Source: Locusta migratoria (Eukaryota; Arthropoda; Insecta; Orthoptera; Acrididae). Taken from it: a DNA stretch of 64,000 nt. A program made the position numbers and the translations under genes. This document shows, piece by piece, positions 41,731-52,605 of the stretch. The notes under the pieces are model-generated. The model saw nothing but the letters and a program-made list of their open reading frames with translations. It was not told the origin of the DNA and did not search any database. Location of the stretch: NCBI GenBank assembly GCA_026315105.1, contig CM048750.1, positions 162,530,549 to 162,594,548 on the forward strand, in the 5' to 3' direction. Positions within the stretch are counted from its first letter, which is position 1; each line of letters starts with the position of its first letter.

Positions 41731-41797
41731 AATAGTTTGTAAGCCTAGGGCCGATGTCCTCAGCATTATGGTCCCTCAGGAATACAAACATCTGAAC
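41628..41797 (+). mobile_element. SINE-C copy with GT microsatellite
   Basis: The head is GGTCGCGCTGTCTGGGGCC, the B-box half TTCCGTCGGAGGATTTTGG (degenerate), followed by a GT microsatellite (41694-41728), then TAGTTTGTAAGCCTAGGGCC, GATGTCCTCAGCAT and CAAACATCTGAACATTTTT. No TSD was established. Confidence 0.65.
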
Positions 41798-42119
41798 ATT
41801 TTTGAAAATTGGCCACAGGTTTTAGTTAGTGATCCATGTTACGTGTAAGAGACAAAGGTTATTACGATATGCCTATATCGAAATTTCGTGTGGAATCATA
41901 CATTAAGGAGGGGGAGATTAATAAAATCCTGACATTTGCTCGTTTTTGGCATTACGATTGCTGTGCTAGGTTTCTTCAGTTGTCTGGCCTTTAACATGTT
42001 TTGTTATCGTTTGGTGTGGGCTATTTTGAATAACGGCGAAACGTTGGATAACGGCGAAACGTTCGTGAGGCCTTGATATTCAGAACTGATGGTGTGTATA
42101 TAAATACAGTTTCATACTC
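41798..42119. other. Unassigned
   Basis: No gene is recognised. An imperfect direct repeat ACGGCGAAACGTT occurs twice at 42034-42063. Confidence 0.4.
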
Positions 42120-42628
42120 GGATCAGAGGTGGGGGAGGCGCTTAACTCCCAGAGAGAGGAAAAACATAGAAGATAAGGAAGAGGATAGAGGCTTTTGAAA
42201 TGTGGTCTTACACAAGAATGCTGAAGATTAGGTGGGTGGATCGTGTAACTAATGAGGAAGTACTGAACAGAATTGGGGAGAAAAGGAACTTCTGGCATAC
42301 CTTGACTAAAAGAAGAGATCGATTAGTAGGACACATTCTTAGACATCAAGGAATAGTGAAATTAGCGTTGGCGGGAAGTGTGTGGGGTAAAAATCGCAGA
42401 GGGAGACCAAGGGATGAATATAGTGAGCAAATTCAAATGAATGTAGGTAGCCGTTCTTATGAGGAGATGAAGAGGCTTGCTCAGGATAGATTATGTTGGA
42501 GAGCTGCATCAAACCAGTCTCCGGACTGAAGACCACAACAGCAACAAAGATAATTTTTCTTAAAAAATGATGGTCTCCGGACTGAAGACCACAACAACAA
42601 CAAAGATAATTTTTCTTAAAAAATGATG
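42120..42628 (+). mobile_element. 5'-truncated LINE 3' end with duplicated tail
   Basis: The C-terminal coding region of a non-LTR element is followed by (CAACAA)-type tail sequence. The last 56 bp (42517-42572) are directly repeated at 42573-42628 with one difference (CAGCAA against CAACAA). A sister copy lies at 50586-51052. Confidence 0.8.
42200..42529 (+). pseudogene. LINE C-terminal domain fragment
   Basis: An uninterrupted 109 codons read WSYTRMLKIRWVDRVTNEEV, LNRIGEKRNFWHTLTKRRD, VGHILRHQGI, GKNRRGRPRDEY, YEEMKRLAQDRLCWRAASNQ and stop. This is the conserved region after RT in many insect non-LTR elements (W-x-D-hVTNEEV, GHILRH, RGRPR, RLAQDR-x-WR). The N-terminal RT is missing. It is not a host gene, although gene predictors often call it. 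Confidence 0.85.
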
Positions 42629-42906
42629 TAAGTCATTTTGGTAATGGGACTAACTTTGAACAGGCTTGTAAGTGAAAGATTATTATGGCAACTTAAAAGA
42701 TTGAATTCGTCCTCCCAAAAATTAAAAATTGTTCATATCTGTACGTCCCCATTTAGGAAAATTAATATTAGCTCCCTTTAATATTAATATATTCTTTGAG
42801 TATTTTTGTACATTAAGCTTGTAACGAGGTGTCCGTAGTCTACTCCAAGGCTGTTTTAGTTCTTCTGAAGAACGTACGCATAGAGGTATCGAATCATGGG
42901 TCGAGG
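42629..42906. other. AT-rich spacer
   Basis: No gene is recognised. Confidence 0.4.
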
Positions 42907-43383
42907 CTAACAAATCTCCTGCACGTATTGTCTGTGAACTTTATTGATTTTAAGAGAAAAACATGCTTCATAGTATACGTTCGACGTTAAATTTTGATGT
43001 AGAGGATAATCTACCATCCCCTGTGTTTTGAAAAAGATATAGTGTACTAAACTTGTGGCTGATTTTAGTTGACAGATAACAGGACACCCACCTTGTAAAT
43101 AAAACGTAAAATAAATACATTTTCTAACAACAGCAAAATCTTGTGCAAGATGTTTCTTGGCTGATATAAATTGGTACCGTATTGCATGTACCTCAGAGGA
43201 GACAAAAAATCCCAATGAAAAGACCACAGCGGTGTTCATACACGTTTGAATGTTGAAACGTGTCAGTGCGTAAAGACCGATCATAATCTGTTCATTATGA
43301 GGAACCATATTGTTTCTAATTTTGGGAAAAATTTGCAATCGATATTTAAAAAAAGTACGGCCATAATGTTTCGCTGCGTTCAA
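42907..43383 (-). CDS. Hypothetical ORF, 158 codons
   Basis: This is the longest ORF in the window not explained by a repeat on either strand. It starts MNAAKHYGRTFFKYR and ends HRQYVQEIC. It contains a hydrophobic stretch (about residues 51-62, TAVVFSLGFFVS) and seven cysteines spread along it, but no motif I recognise. The frame lies in AT-rich DNA; codon content looks unremarkable. It could be a decayed exon, an exon with missing splice partners or chance. No start context or splice site supports one choice. Confidence 0.25.
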   Translation of the reverse strand: MNAAKHYGRTFFKYRLQIFPKIRNNMVPHNEQIMIGLYALTRFNIQTCMNTAVVFSLGFFVSSEVHAIRYQFISAKKHLAQDFAVVRKCIYFTFYLQGGCPVICQLKSATSLVHYIFFKTQGMVDYPLHQNLTSNVYYEACFSLKINKVHRQYVQEIC

Positions 43384-44415
43384 ATACTACTATATCAAAA
43401 CATACTTAAATAGTACTTCAGTAGTTTTTGCATTTTGTTATACAGAAAATTACATGTGTAAAATACTTTTTGAACCCCTATGTTACAGTGATACTACACA
43501 GAGTACCACGGCCGCCTTTCATTACAAGAGTGTTTATTCATAAATCCAACGTTGCAGTTTCTACAGTGTGACCAACTGCGAATTTTGCACTTCGGCACGT
43601 GTCAAGACTTTGAAAAATATTTGGCATATATGCGGGGTGTATATTTTAGGAGGATTAAAGAGAGTAAAACATTTTATGTGACGTATGTCATATTTTTATC
43701 GGCTACAGAGATTCAGCTATTTGTACTTGACCTACACATATGCAGAAGCTATAAATAATGGCAAGTTATTGAATTCAGTGTTTACTTTCATGAATTCCAC
43801 CTCTTACATCAACGCACTTTCATATAATCTTCGCGCCGGCTGATGCAGCTCTCCTGACGTCTTCTTAGTTCTCGTTTATGGGACAGATTTCTCCTACATG
43901 ACAGCCATTAAACACCAACAAATAACGAGGTCTCATAATCGTTCTTTAAATTCTAAAATGTTACTCCAGTCATCTTACCACACATTGCGTAAATCTACAG
44001 CTCGATTCCACAAGCCAGCCACCTTACGGTGAGCGGTGAAGGGTTCGTTTTGTACCACAGTCACATCCTACTGTTCAGCTACAGTGCGGTATGGTTCGCG
44101 GGAACAACGACTGTGGGCTCTGAACTACACGGCCGTTTCTGAGATGTACACTGCAGGAAGCGATGGACTGAATAATAATGTGCAACGCCTCTCTTGCAAC
44201 TTGTATCTGGAGTGTCTAAATGATTAGATTAGCTGTACTTTTCGATTCTGTTGTTCCAAACCGAGGAAATCCTCTTTGCTCTAGAAGAAGTCAGAAGACA
44301 AGATAATAATGAGATCAGGTGTGTTATGTACCTTCCACAGATCGCAAATGCCAGTGCCGTGTAGATGCAGTACCAGCCAGAAAAAAATCTTAAGAATATT
44401 TACGTAACATTTGCT
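43384..44415. other. Unassigned
   Basis: ORFs of 63-68 codons without motifs. No repeat is recognised. Confidence 0.4.
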
Positions 44416-44611
44416 CAAAAAAATGTTCAAAAGTTTGCATAGCTTATGGGACTTAACTACGGGGTCATCAGTCCCTAAACTTACTTATGAACTAGTTAAC
44501 ACTAAGGACGGCACAAATATCCATGCCCGAGGGGGTATTCGAACCCCCGACCGTAGTGGCCGTGCAGACCGTGACTGGCGCGCCGCAGTCCCCTCGGCCA
44601 CCGCAGCCGAC
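44416..44611 (-). mobile_element. SINE-A copy
   Basis: Perfect 13 bp TSDs CGTAACATTTGCT lie at 44403-44415 and 44612-44624. It is full length, with an A7 run at the left, that is, a T-rich 3' tail in sense. Confidence 0.95.
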
Positions 44612-44744
44612 CGTAACATTTGCTTAAAACGTATTACTACATAATAAATGTCGAGTATACTAAGAGCATCTTATAATTCTTAGGCAGTTATAGCCACAAT
44701 CATTATTATTTTTTTTTTTACAACATTTAAATTGATCACCGTTT

Positions 44745-45215
44745 AGCCCACAGAAACTGGTCAGAGGAATATGAGGATTTGAGTCGTAACGATGGCGCCG
44801 GTTTCTGTTCACAGATGAGTCAAGATTTTGTGTTCAACTGAACAATCGTCGTTTCCTTTTCTGGAAAGAGCGTGAAAGAATGGTGGTGGACGAATCGTGT
44901 GGGAAGGAGTCAGTACTGGGTGTCGTTCAGAATGGCACTTTGACTGCTCAGAGGTAGCGAGACGAGATCGTTAGACACTGTTGTTGCGCCCTGCGCTGGC
45001 GTCAAGAAAGATGGCTTCTTTCTGGTGGTTGATAACGCTCGTCCCAACACAGCTGCACTGGTGGACAACATGCTTGAAGCTGATGGTATTGAACGAATGG
45101 TCAGCTTGTTCAATGGACTTAAACGCGATTGTGCTTGTCTGTGATGCTCTTGGCACACGCATTGCACCCAGACCTGCACCTACCACAACGGCTGCAGAGC
45201 TTGTCGCGTCCTAGG
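44745..45215 (+). pseudogene. Tc1-like transposase fragment
   Basis: HRNWSEEYEDLSRND then a shift, CRFLFTDESRFCVQLNNRRF by frame change (first catalytic block FTDES), then RRDEIVRHCC, and 44990-45120 reading FLVVDNARPNTAALVDNMLE and ADGIERM (second catalytic block, DNARPxT). It then breaks up. It is the same family as 24970-25830, where HRNWVEEHQ and FTDESTF are found. The third catalytic block is not clear, and the N-terminal HTH is missing. Confidence 0.78.
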
Positions 45216-45885
45216 AAATAAAAATATTAACTGTGCTGTGCTGTTACTTGAACTAAAATTTGCTGAACTATTAAATACTGATGGTGATATCCCTTTTATT
45301 GATAATAGAGTGCATTGGCCAAAGAACTGCCACAATACAAAAAACAAAAACAAAAAAACAAAAACAAAAACTATGAATCTCTTCTGTTTGGTCCGTAGAC
45401 CTACTTATTTAAATTTAATTAGGATCTGAATCATTACAATTTCTTCCACCGTCGTTCAGGATCGTCGTCCAAACTGAAAAATAATTCTTAAAAGTCCTAT
45501 TTTATTTCGACACCGCCCCTGAATCATTTGATAAATATTAACTAGAGCCGATGACTGCAGTTCAGCGGTCGTTGTTGAAGATGATGCAACTGGAGCTAAA
45601 ATCCTCAAAATGTTAAAAATATTTGAATGGGTGCTGTTACTATGAAGAATAGAATATACTGTTTAACATTTCTATTGAAGATCATATCTGACATTTCACA
45701 AAAATTTAACAGACCTTGATTACTATTGTTGAGAAAAAAACAATCTAACAGCGACTCGCGCAAAATTATAATAGTATTGTCCTTTCAAACACGACATGAC
45801 ACATACAGGAACAAGACGGATTACACAATGTGCAATTGTTTCAATAGTACTCGAACAAAGATCTGAGATGACATTCATGACGATA
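45216..45885. other. Unassigned; A-rich run
   Basis: Imperfect CAAAAA repeats lie at about 45341-45372. No gene is recognised. Confidence 0.4.
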
Positions 45886-46290
45886 TTAAAATTTCTTTGT
45901 TGAACACTTCATCAACGTCCTTGGTAACACTTTATCTTTGACATCACTGCACATATGTTTTTGATTAGAATTGAATACGGCGTCATTTACTATTAATATC
46001 GTTTCAGCAGGTGACGCGACAAGCTGGATATTGCAGTCATGGAATAATGGCCAGATATCCCTCAAGAGCTGGTTGATAACCTCACACTGTGCATGCCGCG
46101 CTGGTGTGCTACTGTACTGCCCCTCCGAGGTGATCACACAGAGGGCAACGAGAATGACGTTTTCACTATTATGGTAGCCCCACGTTGACTCGCTCTGAGT
46201 AATCGCCATGTAAACCTGAAGCAAAGAGCTGAGATAGTAGCAGACAAAAATTAAAATTGTAATTAATATCTGAATAAGATACGTTACCAT
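45886..46290 (-). CDS. Hypothetical ORF, 134 codons, with N-terminal hydrophobic segment
   Basis: An uninterrupted frame from ATG to TAA. Residues 1-28 (MVTYLIQILITILIFVCYYL and on) form one hydrophobic helix that could be a signal peptide or anchor. The rest is polar with four cysteines and includes VINQLLRDIWPLFHDCNIQL and VASPAETILIVNDAVFN. It is not part of any repeat I can see here. The layout would fit a first exon of a secreted or membrane protein such as a divergent chemoreceptor-type gene, but I recognise no family and see no convincing splice donor. Chance cannot be excluded. Confidence 0.3.
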   Translation of the reverse strand: MVTYLIQILITILIFVCYYLSSLLQVYMAITQSESTWGYHNSENVILVALCVITSEGQYSSTPARHAQCEVINQLLRDIWPLFHDCNIQLVASPAETILIVNDAVFNSNQKHMCSDVKDKVLPRTLMKCSTKKF

Positions 46291-46671
46291 GTGTATATAT
46301 TATCGAAAAGTAAGCGAGTCGCAGAAGTTTTGATTTTCGCTATAGGACTCTTGGGCTGTCATAAATTATTATCTTTATCTCAGAAATACAGGATGAATAG
46401 CAAAGGTCGTCCTAGTGTCAATGGTTTAAAAATATGAGGAAGAGGCAAAGAGGAGAGGGGAACCCATAATCGTCTGATCAGGAGGCAATATAGTAAAGCA
46501 AAATTTTAACTGAGTGTAGAAACTTAAAAGTTATTAGCTTTCGTTGTAGAGGCATCATCACCTTGTTTCTACACTTTCATACCTGGAAACCGTCTCCTAA
46601 TAGCAATAGTAACAGTCCGGAGTCGTGTAAATTCATCGTCCTGGAGAAGTGTGTAAGACAGTGAGACTGAC
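46291..46671. other. AT-rich spacer
   Basis: No gene or repeat is recognised. Confidence 0.4.
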
Positions 46672-46812
46672 TATAGAGGTTGTGTGACGTCATAACTAGC
46701 AGGTCGCGATCGTGTAGTTGACTGGCTGACTGCTGTGACATAGTGTCGTGTAAGCAGCGGCCAGCCAGTTAGCTACGCGTTCGCGGCCTACTCTGTGACG
46801 TCACACGGCGGG
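46672..46812. repeat. Small inverted-repeat element (MITE-like)
   Basis: GTGTGACGTCA at 46680 pairs with TGACGTCACAC at about 46796-46806; GTAGTTGACTGGCTG pairs with CAGCCAGTTAGCTAC. The arms are about 58 bp and the loop short. No TSD was established. Confidence 0.75.
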
Positions 46813-46834
46813 GACGTTCTCTCTCTACGGCAGT

Positions 46835-47010
46835 CCTGATTTAGGTTTTTCGTGATTTCACCAAATCACTTCCACCAAACGACAGGACGGTTTCTTTCAA
46901 AGGGCACGGCCGATTTCTTGCCCCATGCCTGACATGAATATCGGAGCACGTGTGCCGGCTCCAGTGACCTTCTTTAATCCCAAATCTTCCTTCCGTCATA
47001 ATATGTACAA
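46835..47010 (+). repeat. SINE body fragment shared with 7650-7790
   Basis: GATTTAGGTTTTTCGTGATT, CGACAGGACGGTTTC and GGGCACGGCCGATTTC match the SINE body at 7650-7740 and 62800-62880. The tRNA-like head is absent. Confidence 0.65.
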
Positions 47011-48639
47011 GAGATCTGCGACCATTCTGCACAGTTACACAAGACGTCTTTCAAGAACTTGTGCAGACAATGCTACAAATAGGAGCCTAAGTATATGAAA
47101 AAAGTACAAGATTCCCTGTCCATCAAAAATTTCTCTAAAGGCACGGAAGTTCCTCCGTATCTCATGCAGTCCACTCAACATTTTCTCCTAGCGTGCAGTG
47201 TGTCGGTCGTCGACACAAGCGATCTTCCGGGAATTTCCTATGCAGGAGTAGAAATAATTTTTAGTGTCCTCCAGAGATACCAATCCGCAGGTGTAACCAT
47301 ATACTTCTAGAGCAACAATCACGATATACAAAGATGTCCAGTTCTATCTGTGAATAAGAGAGTTGGGCTAAAGTCAGCAATGGAAGCATAACACAGAACA
47401 TGCAGGTTGGAACTGGTTTCAGCGGACAAAAATAGTAAGTGCAATGCTCAATTGCAAAAAGACAGAATACTCTTACCACTTCTAGACGTGAAATTGGGAA
47501 TAAAGAATCAGTTTGTCAAGCCATTGCCGAAGTGTGGCACCTGTTTCAAATACCTATGTTACATGTGCCGCAACTTGCCAAATCCTAGTCGAAAAAGGGC
47601 ATATGAGATGGAACCAGTATTCAGAAACTAATGTTACGTGATTTTCTTCATTCAGTGAATGTCATGATGGGATAAGCCAGGGTTGCCTTTAAGTGTGTGA
47701 CTTTTCGAAGGAATTGAATCTGCTGTAAATAAGGATACAGCACATGTGAAGTCTTAATCGTGTCTGTGACTGTCAGATACGTCAAGAAATTCTGTGCGTA
47801 CTTTTCAGAAGAATTACGTTCTACCAACTCTTCATTGTAACGATCAGATAAATAACGCAATGGAACAGAGTAAAAATAAATAAATAAATAAAAATAAAAA
47901 AAATCCCAAATGGAGTTCGATATTTGTCATCCTAAATTCTAAAATGATACTTAAAATACATCATCACCAACAGTTTCGCAACTAATCGTATATTTTACCT
48001 ACACTGCTTTACTATACCAAATGAGTTGTACACACGAGTCTTAATGGAATAGCATACGAGTAAAAATATTCATGCAGGCAGTGTTTCAAAACAGTCACTA
48101 ACCTCATCCATTCCATACTTCGTTAGTTCTAATGGCGTGTCCCCAGCTTCTTCATTCCATAAACGTTTCCTGTCGTGACAGCGAACACCCCAAATTGGTG
48201 ATTATGGTCGTGCCATGTCTTTGATATCCTGATAGAATATTTGCCGCAAATCCGCACAAGTAAGCACTCTTGAATCTGGTAATCTGCGGTTAGAAAATCT
48301 CTACCACTCTCTCTACAAGCAGCAGTAGCGGCGATTCCATTATAGTATCCGTACACAAATACCACACTGGCACACTCAACATGTATAAATATCTGCGATA
48401 CGTTTTAACTATACAATACTGTCGTCCAACAAATTATACTTAATTATACGTACTAATAAGAAATTTTGTCATAAACGTTATGCACACTTTCTAGCTTCAA
48501 AACAAAAATTACATAATTAGAAGTCGCACAGTTGGTCTGATATTGCGTACGGACGTATTTTACCTACGAAATCGAGGTACTGAAACAATTCGACTGTTTC
48601 GGGGTGGGGGGGGTGGGAGGAGAGGGGTGTTGAAATAAA
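47011..48639. other. Unassigned
   Basis: ORFs of 70-78 codons on both strands without motifs. An (AAAT)n run lies at 47872-47900 and a G-rich run at 48601-48628. A phrase at 48530-48565 is shared with 8380. Confidence 0.35.
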
Positions 48640-48760
48640 TTCAAGGACAAATTTGGAAATTTGTGCTGAACCGGGATTTGAATCCGGATTGGAAACTTAC
48701 TTGGCAACGGACCGAAATCGTATCAAACGCAATTCGGAAGGCAAGCGACTAGAATATCTA
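48640..48760 (-). repeat. tRNA-like SINE fragment
   Basis: The antisense B box GGATTCAAATCCCGG is followed by TTCAGCACAAATTTCC, typical of a tRNA-derived SINE. The A box is degenerate. Confidence 0.45.
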
Positions 48761-48849
48761 CACACGTATTGAAACTTTGGTTCTAACAACCCGTTCTTCT
48801 ACACTCGTAATACTGTATTTTTTCATCGAATTCATTGACTGTTATCTAT

Positions 48850-49260
48850 ACATCTTATAAAATAGGCTGTATGTGGTATGTGTGTGTATGTATGTATGTT
48901 GCACATATCCTCCAGAACTACTGGACGATTTCAACCAAACTTGGTACACATGTTCCTTACTATCAGGCAACAATCACAAATTCTCAGCTCTGAATAATTA
49001 ATATTTAATATATAATAAACAAAACTAATTTCAAAAGAAATCACGTGACGTGAAATGCAGCAGCCAATGCGAGGAGAGTACCAGTAACATAGGCGGGCTT
49101 TCCCATGGGAACCAGCACCTACTGTGTCATATGCTACTGCTCCCCACCCCACATTTGAACATATGCTGCACTTCTGTCTTTCTTCCGCATTTAAGACACG
49201 TACGATGCTAGCAAAGAACGGCTAGCGGCCAGGAATATGAAGTGGCCATAGGCCAGGAAT
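48850..49260. repeat. Unclassified dispersed repeat
   Basis: A (TGTA)n run, then CTGGACGATTTCAACCAAAC with TTGGTACACA, a phrase family common in arthropod repeats (compare 6170). CGGCTAGCGGCCAGGAATAT and GGCCATAGGCCAGGAATAT form a short direct repeat at 49219-49262. Confidence 0.45.
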
Positions 49261-49409
49261 ATCACACAAGCAGTGAAGCAAAAGATCTTTAGAAACACCA
49301 ATTGACCAATTGTGAAGGAGACAGTATGGACAAAGAAAGCAAAGGGCAAACCCTTGATGATAATGCTGATTTAGAGCGACTAAAGGGACTGGTGAACATC
49401 TCTCGGAAG

Positions 49410-49650
49410 TGTGTGCAGCTGGCAGGCGTGTGTCAGAGCATCGCCTCGGGAGTGTTGAGGTGCGCGGTAGGCGAAACAGCCGGCAGCAGCGGAGGCGGCG
49501 CGGAGACCACGTGCGTCTGTCCCACGGTCGCGGGGAAGCCCCGGGCGAGGCTGGCGTAGCGTGTCCAGACCTGGGGGGACCGAGCCGTCCAATAGCCTGG
49601 GGCGCTGTCGATAGGGAAAGAGGCGAGGCGCGTCGCGTACTGTTGTTTAC
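49410..49650. other. GC/CpG-rich island
   Basis: It is rich in CG dinucleotides with CAGCAGCGGAGGCGGCGCGG. A minus ORF of 150 codons (49222-49674) and plus ORFs of 70-90 codons overlap; all are Arg/Pro/Ser-rich low-complexity frames with no domain. A possible promoter or first exon; no decisive signal. Confidence 0.4.
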
Positions 49651-49669
49651 CCAGCGTATATGTACATTG

Positions 49670-49849
49670 TTCAAATATTTGTAAATCTATCGGACCAAAG
49701 TGCTGTGGTCATCAGTCCCTAGACTTACAAACTACTTAAACTAACATTAGTGACAACACACACCCTCGAAGGAGGACACGTACCACCGGTGAGAACGGCT
49801 GCCCAGTCTGTAGCAACACACCTTAGACCACGCGACCAATCCGCTCGCC
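49670..49849 (-). mobile_element. SINE-B copy
   Basis: TSDs TATGTACATTG (49659-49669) and TATGTAGATTG (49850-49860) differ by one base. The tail (ATTTGTAAATCTATCGGACC) is clear and the head diverged. Confidence 0.85.
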
Positions 49850-49905
49850 TATGTAGATTGTGTATATACATGTGGCGTCTGTTGTTACATTAACAACAAG
49901 ACACC

Positions 49906-50099
49906 AGCCGTCCGCGGTGGCCGAGAGGTCTGCAGCGCGCCACTCACTGTTCGCACGGCCACTACGGTCGGGGGTTCGAATCTTCCCTTGGGCGTGGATA
50001 TTTGTGCCCTCCTTAGTGTTAGCTAGTTCGTAAGTAGTTTGTACGTTTAGGGACTGATGACCCTGTAGTTAAGTCCTATAAGCTCTGCAAACATTTTTG
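49906..50099 (+). mobile_element. SINE-A copy
   Basis: ACAAGACAC (49896-49904) and ACAAGACAA (50100-50108) form a near-perfect TSD. Head GTCCGCGGTGGCCGAG, B box GGTTCGAATC and 3' CATTTTTG are present. Confidence 0.9.
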
Positions 50100-50108
50100 A
50101 CAAGACAA

Positions 50109-50585
50109 CATTTTTCCTGAATACAGCAACGTCAAATTTACAGTAAAAATTGCGATCGCAATATAACCATCTAACGGCGATTGTCGCAAATTCTCATGAT
50201 ACCGTTGAGACCCTTATATTTGGAAAAATAAGTGTTTTTGAGGGCCAGTGCCGGTTGAAGGGTTTCTACACGAACGGGCCCAGTGCGTGTGACATGTGCT
50301 GCCGACTACTCGCTGAATTTTTGTACGGCAATGTTCGTTTATCGTGTGCGTGGTTTGAACAAATACCCAACGTTGTTGTCAATCTTTCGTGAAAAATGGC
50401 TACATACATAGGTAAGTTTCATTTAGAAAATTATATTTTGTTTTGCTAATATCTATAAAGTGTTGAAATACATGTATATGTGATAAAGTAGATACAATTT
50501 TCAGTGAAAACGAAAAAATGCAGAATAGCTATGTGATAAAAAGCGTTGTTAAAGAAGAGAAACTTGTTAACATCCAATATTAATT
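50109..50585. other. AT-rich spacer
   Basis: ORFs of 75-80 codons without motifs. No gene is recognised. Confidence 0.4.
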
Positions 50586-51052
50586 TAAATGTTAGGAAGT
50601 CCTTTCTGAAAACATTTCTCTGGAATGTAGCATTGTATGGGAGTGAAACTTGGACGATAAGTACTTCAGACAAAAAGGTGATAGAAGCTTTCGAAATGTA
50701 ATGCTATATACGAATGATGAAAATTAGACGGGTAGATCACGTAACAAATGAGGTGCTTAACCGAATTAGGGAGAAAAGAAGTTTCTGGCATAACCTGACT
50801 AAGAGAAATGATAGAAAGGTGGGACACATTCTGAGACATCAAGGAATCGTCAACTTACTATTACAAGGAAGTGTGAGGGGTAAAAATCGTAGAGGGAGAC
50901 CGAGGAATGAATAGAGTAAGCAGATTCAGAAGGATGTACTCGTAGGTTGCCGAACGTATTCTCAGATAAAGAGACTTGCCCAGGACAGGGCAGCGTGGAG
51001 AACTGCATCAAACCAGTCTGCGGACTGGACAACAACAACAACAAAACATGCA
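50586..51052 (+). pseudogene. LINE C-terminal fragment with CAA tail
   Basis: A sister of 42120-42628: KSFLKTFLWNVALYGSETWT, then MMKIRRVDHVTNEVLNRIRE, GHILRHQGI, GKNRRGRPRNE, an in-frame TAG, RLAQDRAAWRTASNQSAD and stop, followed by (CAA)5 at about 51029-51046. YGSETWT is the conserved motif just after the RT thumb in this LINE type. The RT core is missing through 5' truncation, and there is one internal stop. Confidence 0.85.
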
Positions 51053-52418
51053 TCATCAGGCACTTAGGCACATTTATGGGAACATGCAAGAGATGAAATA
51101 AAATGGAGAAAGTACGGTTATTTCTATTTTTCTTTTGCGCTAACCTACTTCATTACTAGATTGTGTTTGCGATTGAAATTGTTAATATGGAAATATTGGG
51201 AAATATTTACTACAGTGACGTAGCACACGTCATGAAATATTCTAAAAAAGCTTAGGATCAAAGATAATTATTTAATTTGGTATATTTAAACAACGTGTAA
51301 TATACAGGACTTGATCTAATCACTCTTTCGATGCAGTAATCTGTTGTTGCCACAGGTCTACGCATCTGCATCTCCAACATACTCTCCCCAGAGTTCTTTG
51401 CCGAGTAATAGTGTCTGTGTGGGAGGCACAATCGAGTCTACTGCCTACCGTAAAACATCGTTTCATCACTGTCGGGTGATACGCGAGGCACAGTTTGTGA
51501 AAAACGTATGTCGAAATACTGCTGCTTTAAGGTCTGGAAAACAAACTCCTAGTGGCACCTTGGCACGAAACGGACTCAGTAGCGAATAAAAATTTATTTA
51601 CTCTGATTTTTCACATTCATCTCGCGTCTGCATTATTGTAAACCAGTAGAAATCCCATGTTGATGCCGGTCACGTGCTCTTCCCAACTTAAAGCCGCAGG
51701 CGAGGCCAGGAAAAGTGGGTAATTTGCGATATATTTTAAACGACAGTGCGTCCTTGACGCACCTCATTTATTACGCCATTCTGAAGTATTTTCTGCGGAC
51801 TGATATAATTTTGCAAGTGTATTCACTGATATATACTATACAAAAATGTGTTGGAAATAGTATTGATACTAAAAAAGTAAAAATTAAAACATCACTCTTA
51901 AATTTTACTGCACGCCAATATAATATGCAGCCAGCTTCTGTCGTAAGTATCCACCACGCCCTACCTTCTGAACAACGTTGCCATACAGGGATACAATTTG
52001 CAAGTGCGTTCAGTGATATATTTAGATAGTGTCTAAAAAGATTGTTGCGAATAAAATTAGTATTTAAGAATTAATAAATTAAAACGTGGCAAATCCTGAA
52101 GTTTAACGGCATGAACAGCGAAAATTTAGTAAGCAATGGACTTTCTCTCTCGACATTTTTAGGGGATATCAACAGTAAAAAAAGTCGTAATGGTTCGAAA
52201 TTGTACGAGATGAAGCTTGTTGGAGGTTGCTCAGAGTTATCATTTATGAATAATGAAGAAACCAAACAGGGAATACTTAATCGTCGTAAGCATCATGACA
52301 ACAACACAGTTTCAGTTGTAATACTTGATTCTTGTGTTAAATTTAACATAGAGTTTTAGCTCTAAATGAGTACATTATGTTAGTATTTTAAATTTTTAAA
52401 ACGTTTAATAACCAAGCG
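51053..52418. other. AT-rich, nothing assigned
   Basis: ORFs up to 104 codons (51715-52029) without motifs. No repeat is recognised. Confidence 0.35.
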
Positions 52419-52605
52419 CCGGGCGCGGTGGCCGAGGGGACTGAGGCGCTTCAGTCACGGTCTGCACGGCCATTACGGTCGGGGGTTCGAATCCCCCCTC
52501 GGGCATGGATATTTGTGCCGTTCTAGTTCGTAAGTAGTTTGTAAGTTTAGGGACTGATGACCCCGTAGTTAAGTCACTTGAGCTATACAAACATTTGAAC
52601 ATTTG
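52419..52605 (+). mobile_element. SINE-A copy
   Basis: Perfect 12 bp TSDs AATAACCAAGCG lie at 52407-52418 and 52606-52617. It is full length apart from a short deletion after GTTCTAGTTCG. The head is CCGGGCGCGGTGGCCGAG. Confidence 0.95.

Noticed and set aside
42200..42529. Host gene (often predicted from this motif set)
   Set aside because: GHILRH, RGRPR and RLAQDR motifs with a CAA tail mark a LINE C-terminus; a sister copy lies at 50586.
49222..49674. 150-codon minus ORF as a gene
   Set aside because: It overlaps a GC-rich island, is Arg/Pro/Ser low complexity, and competing frames are open on both strands.
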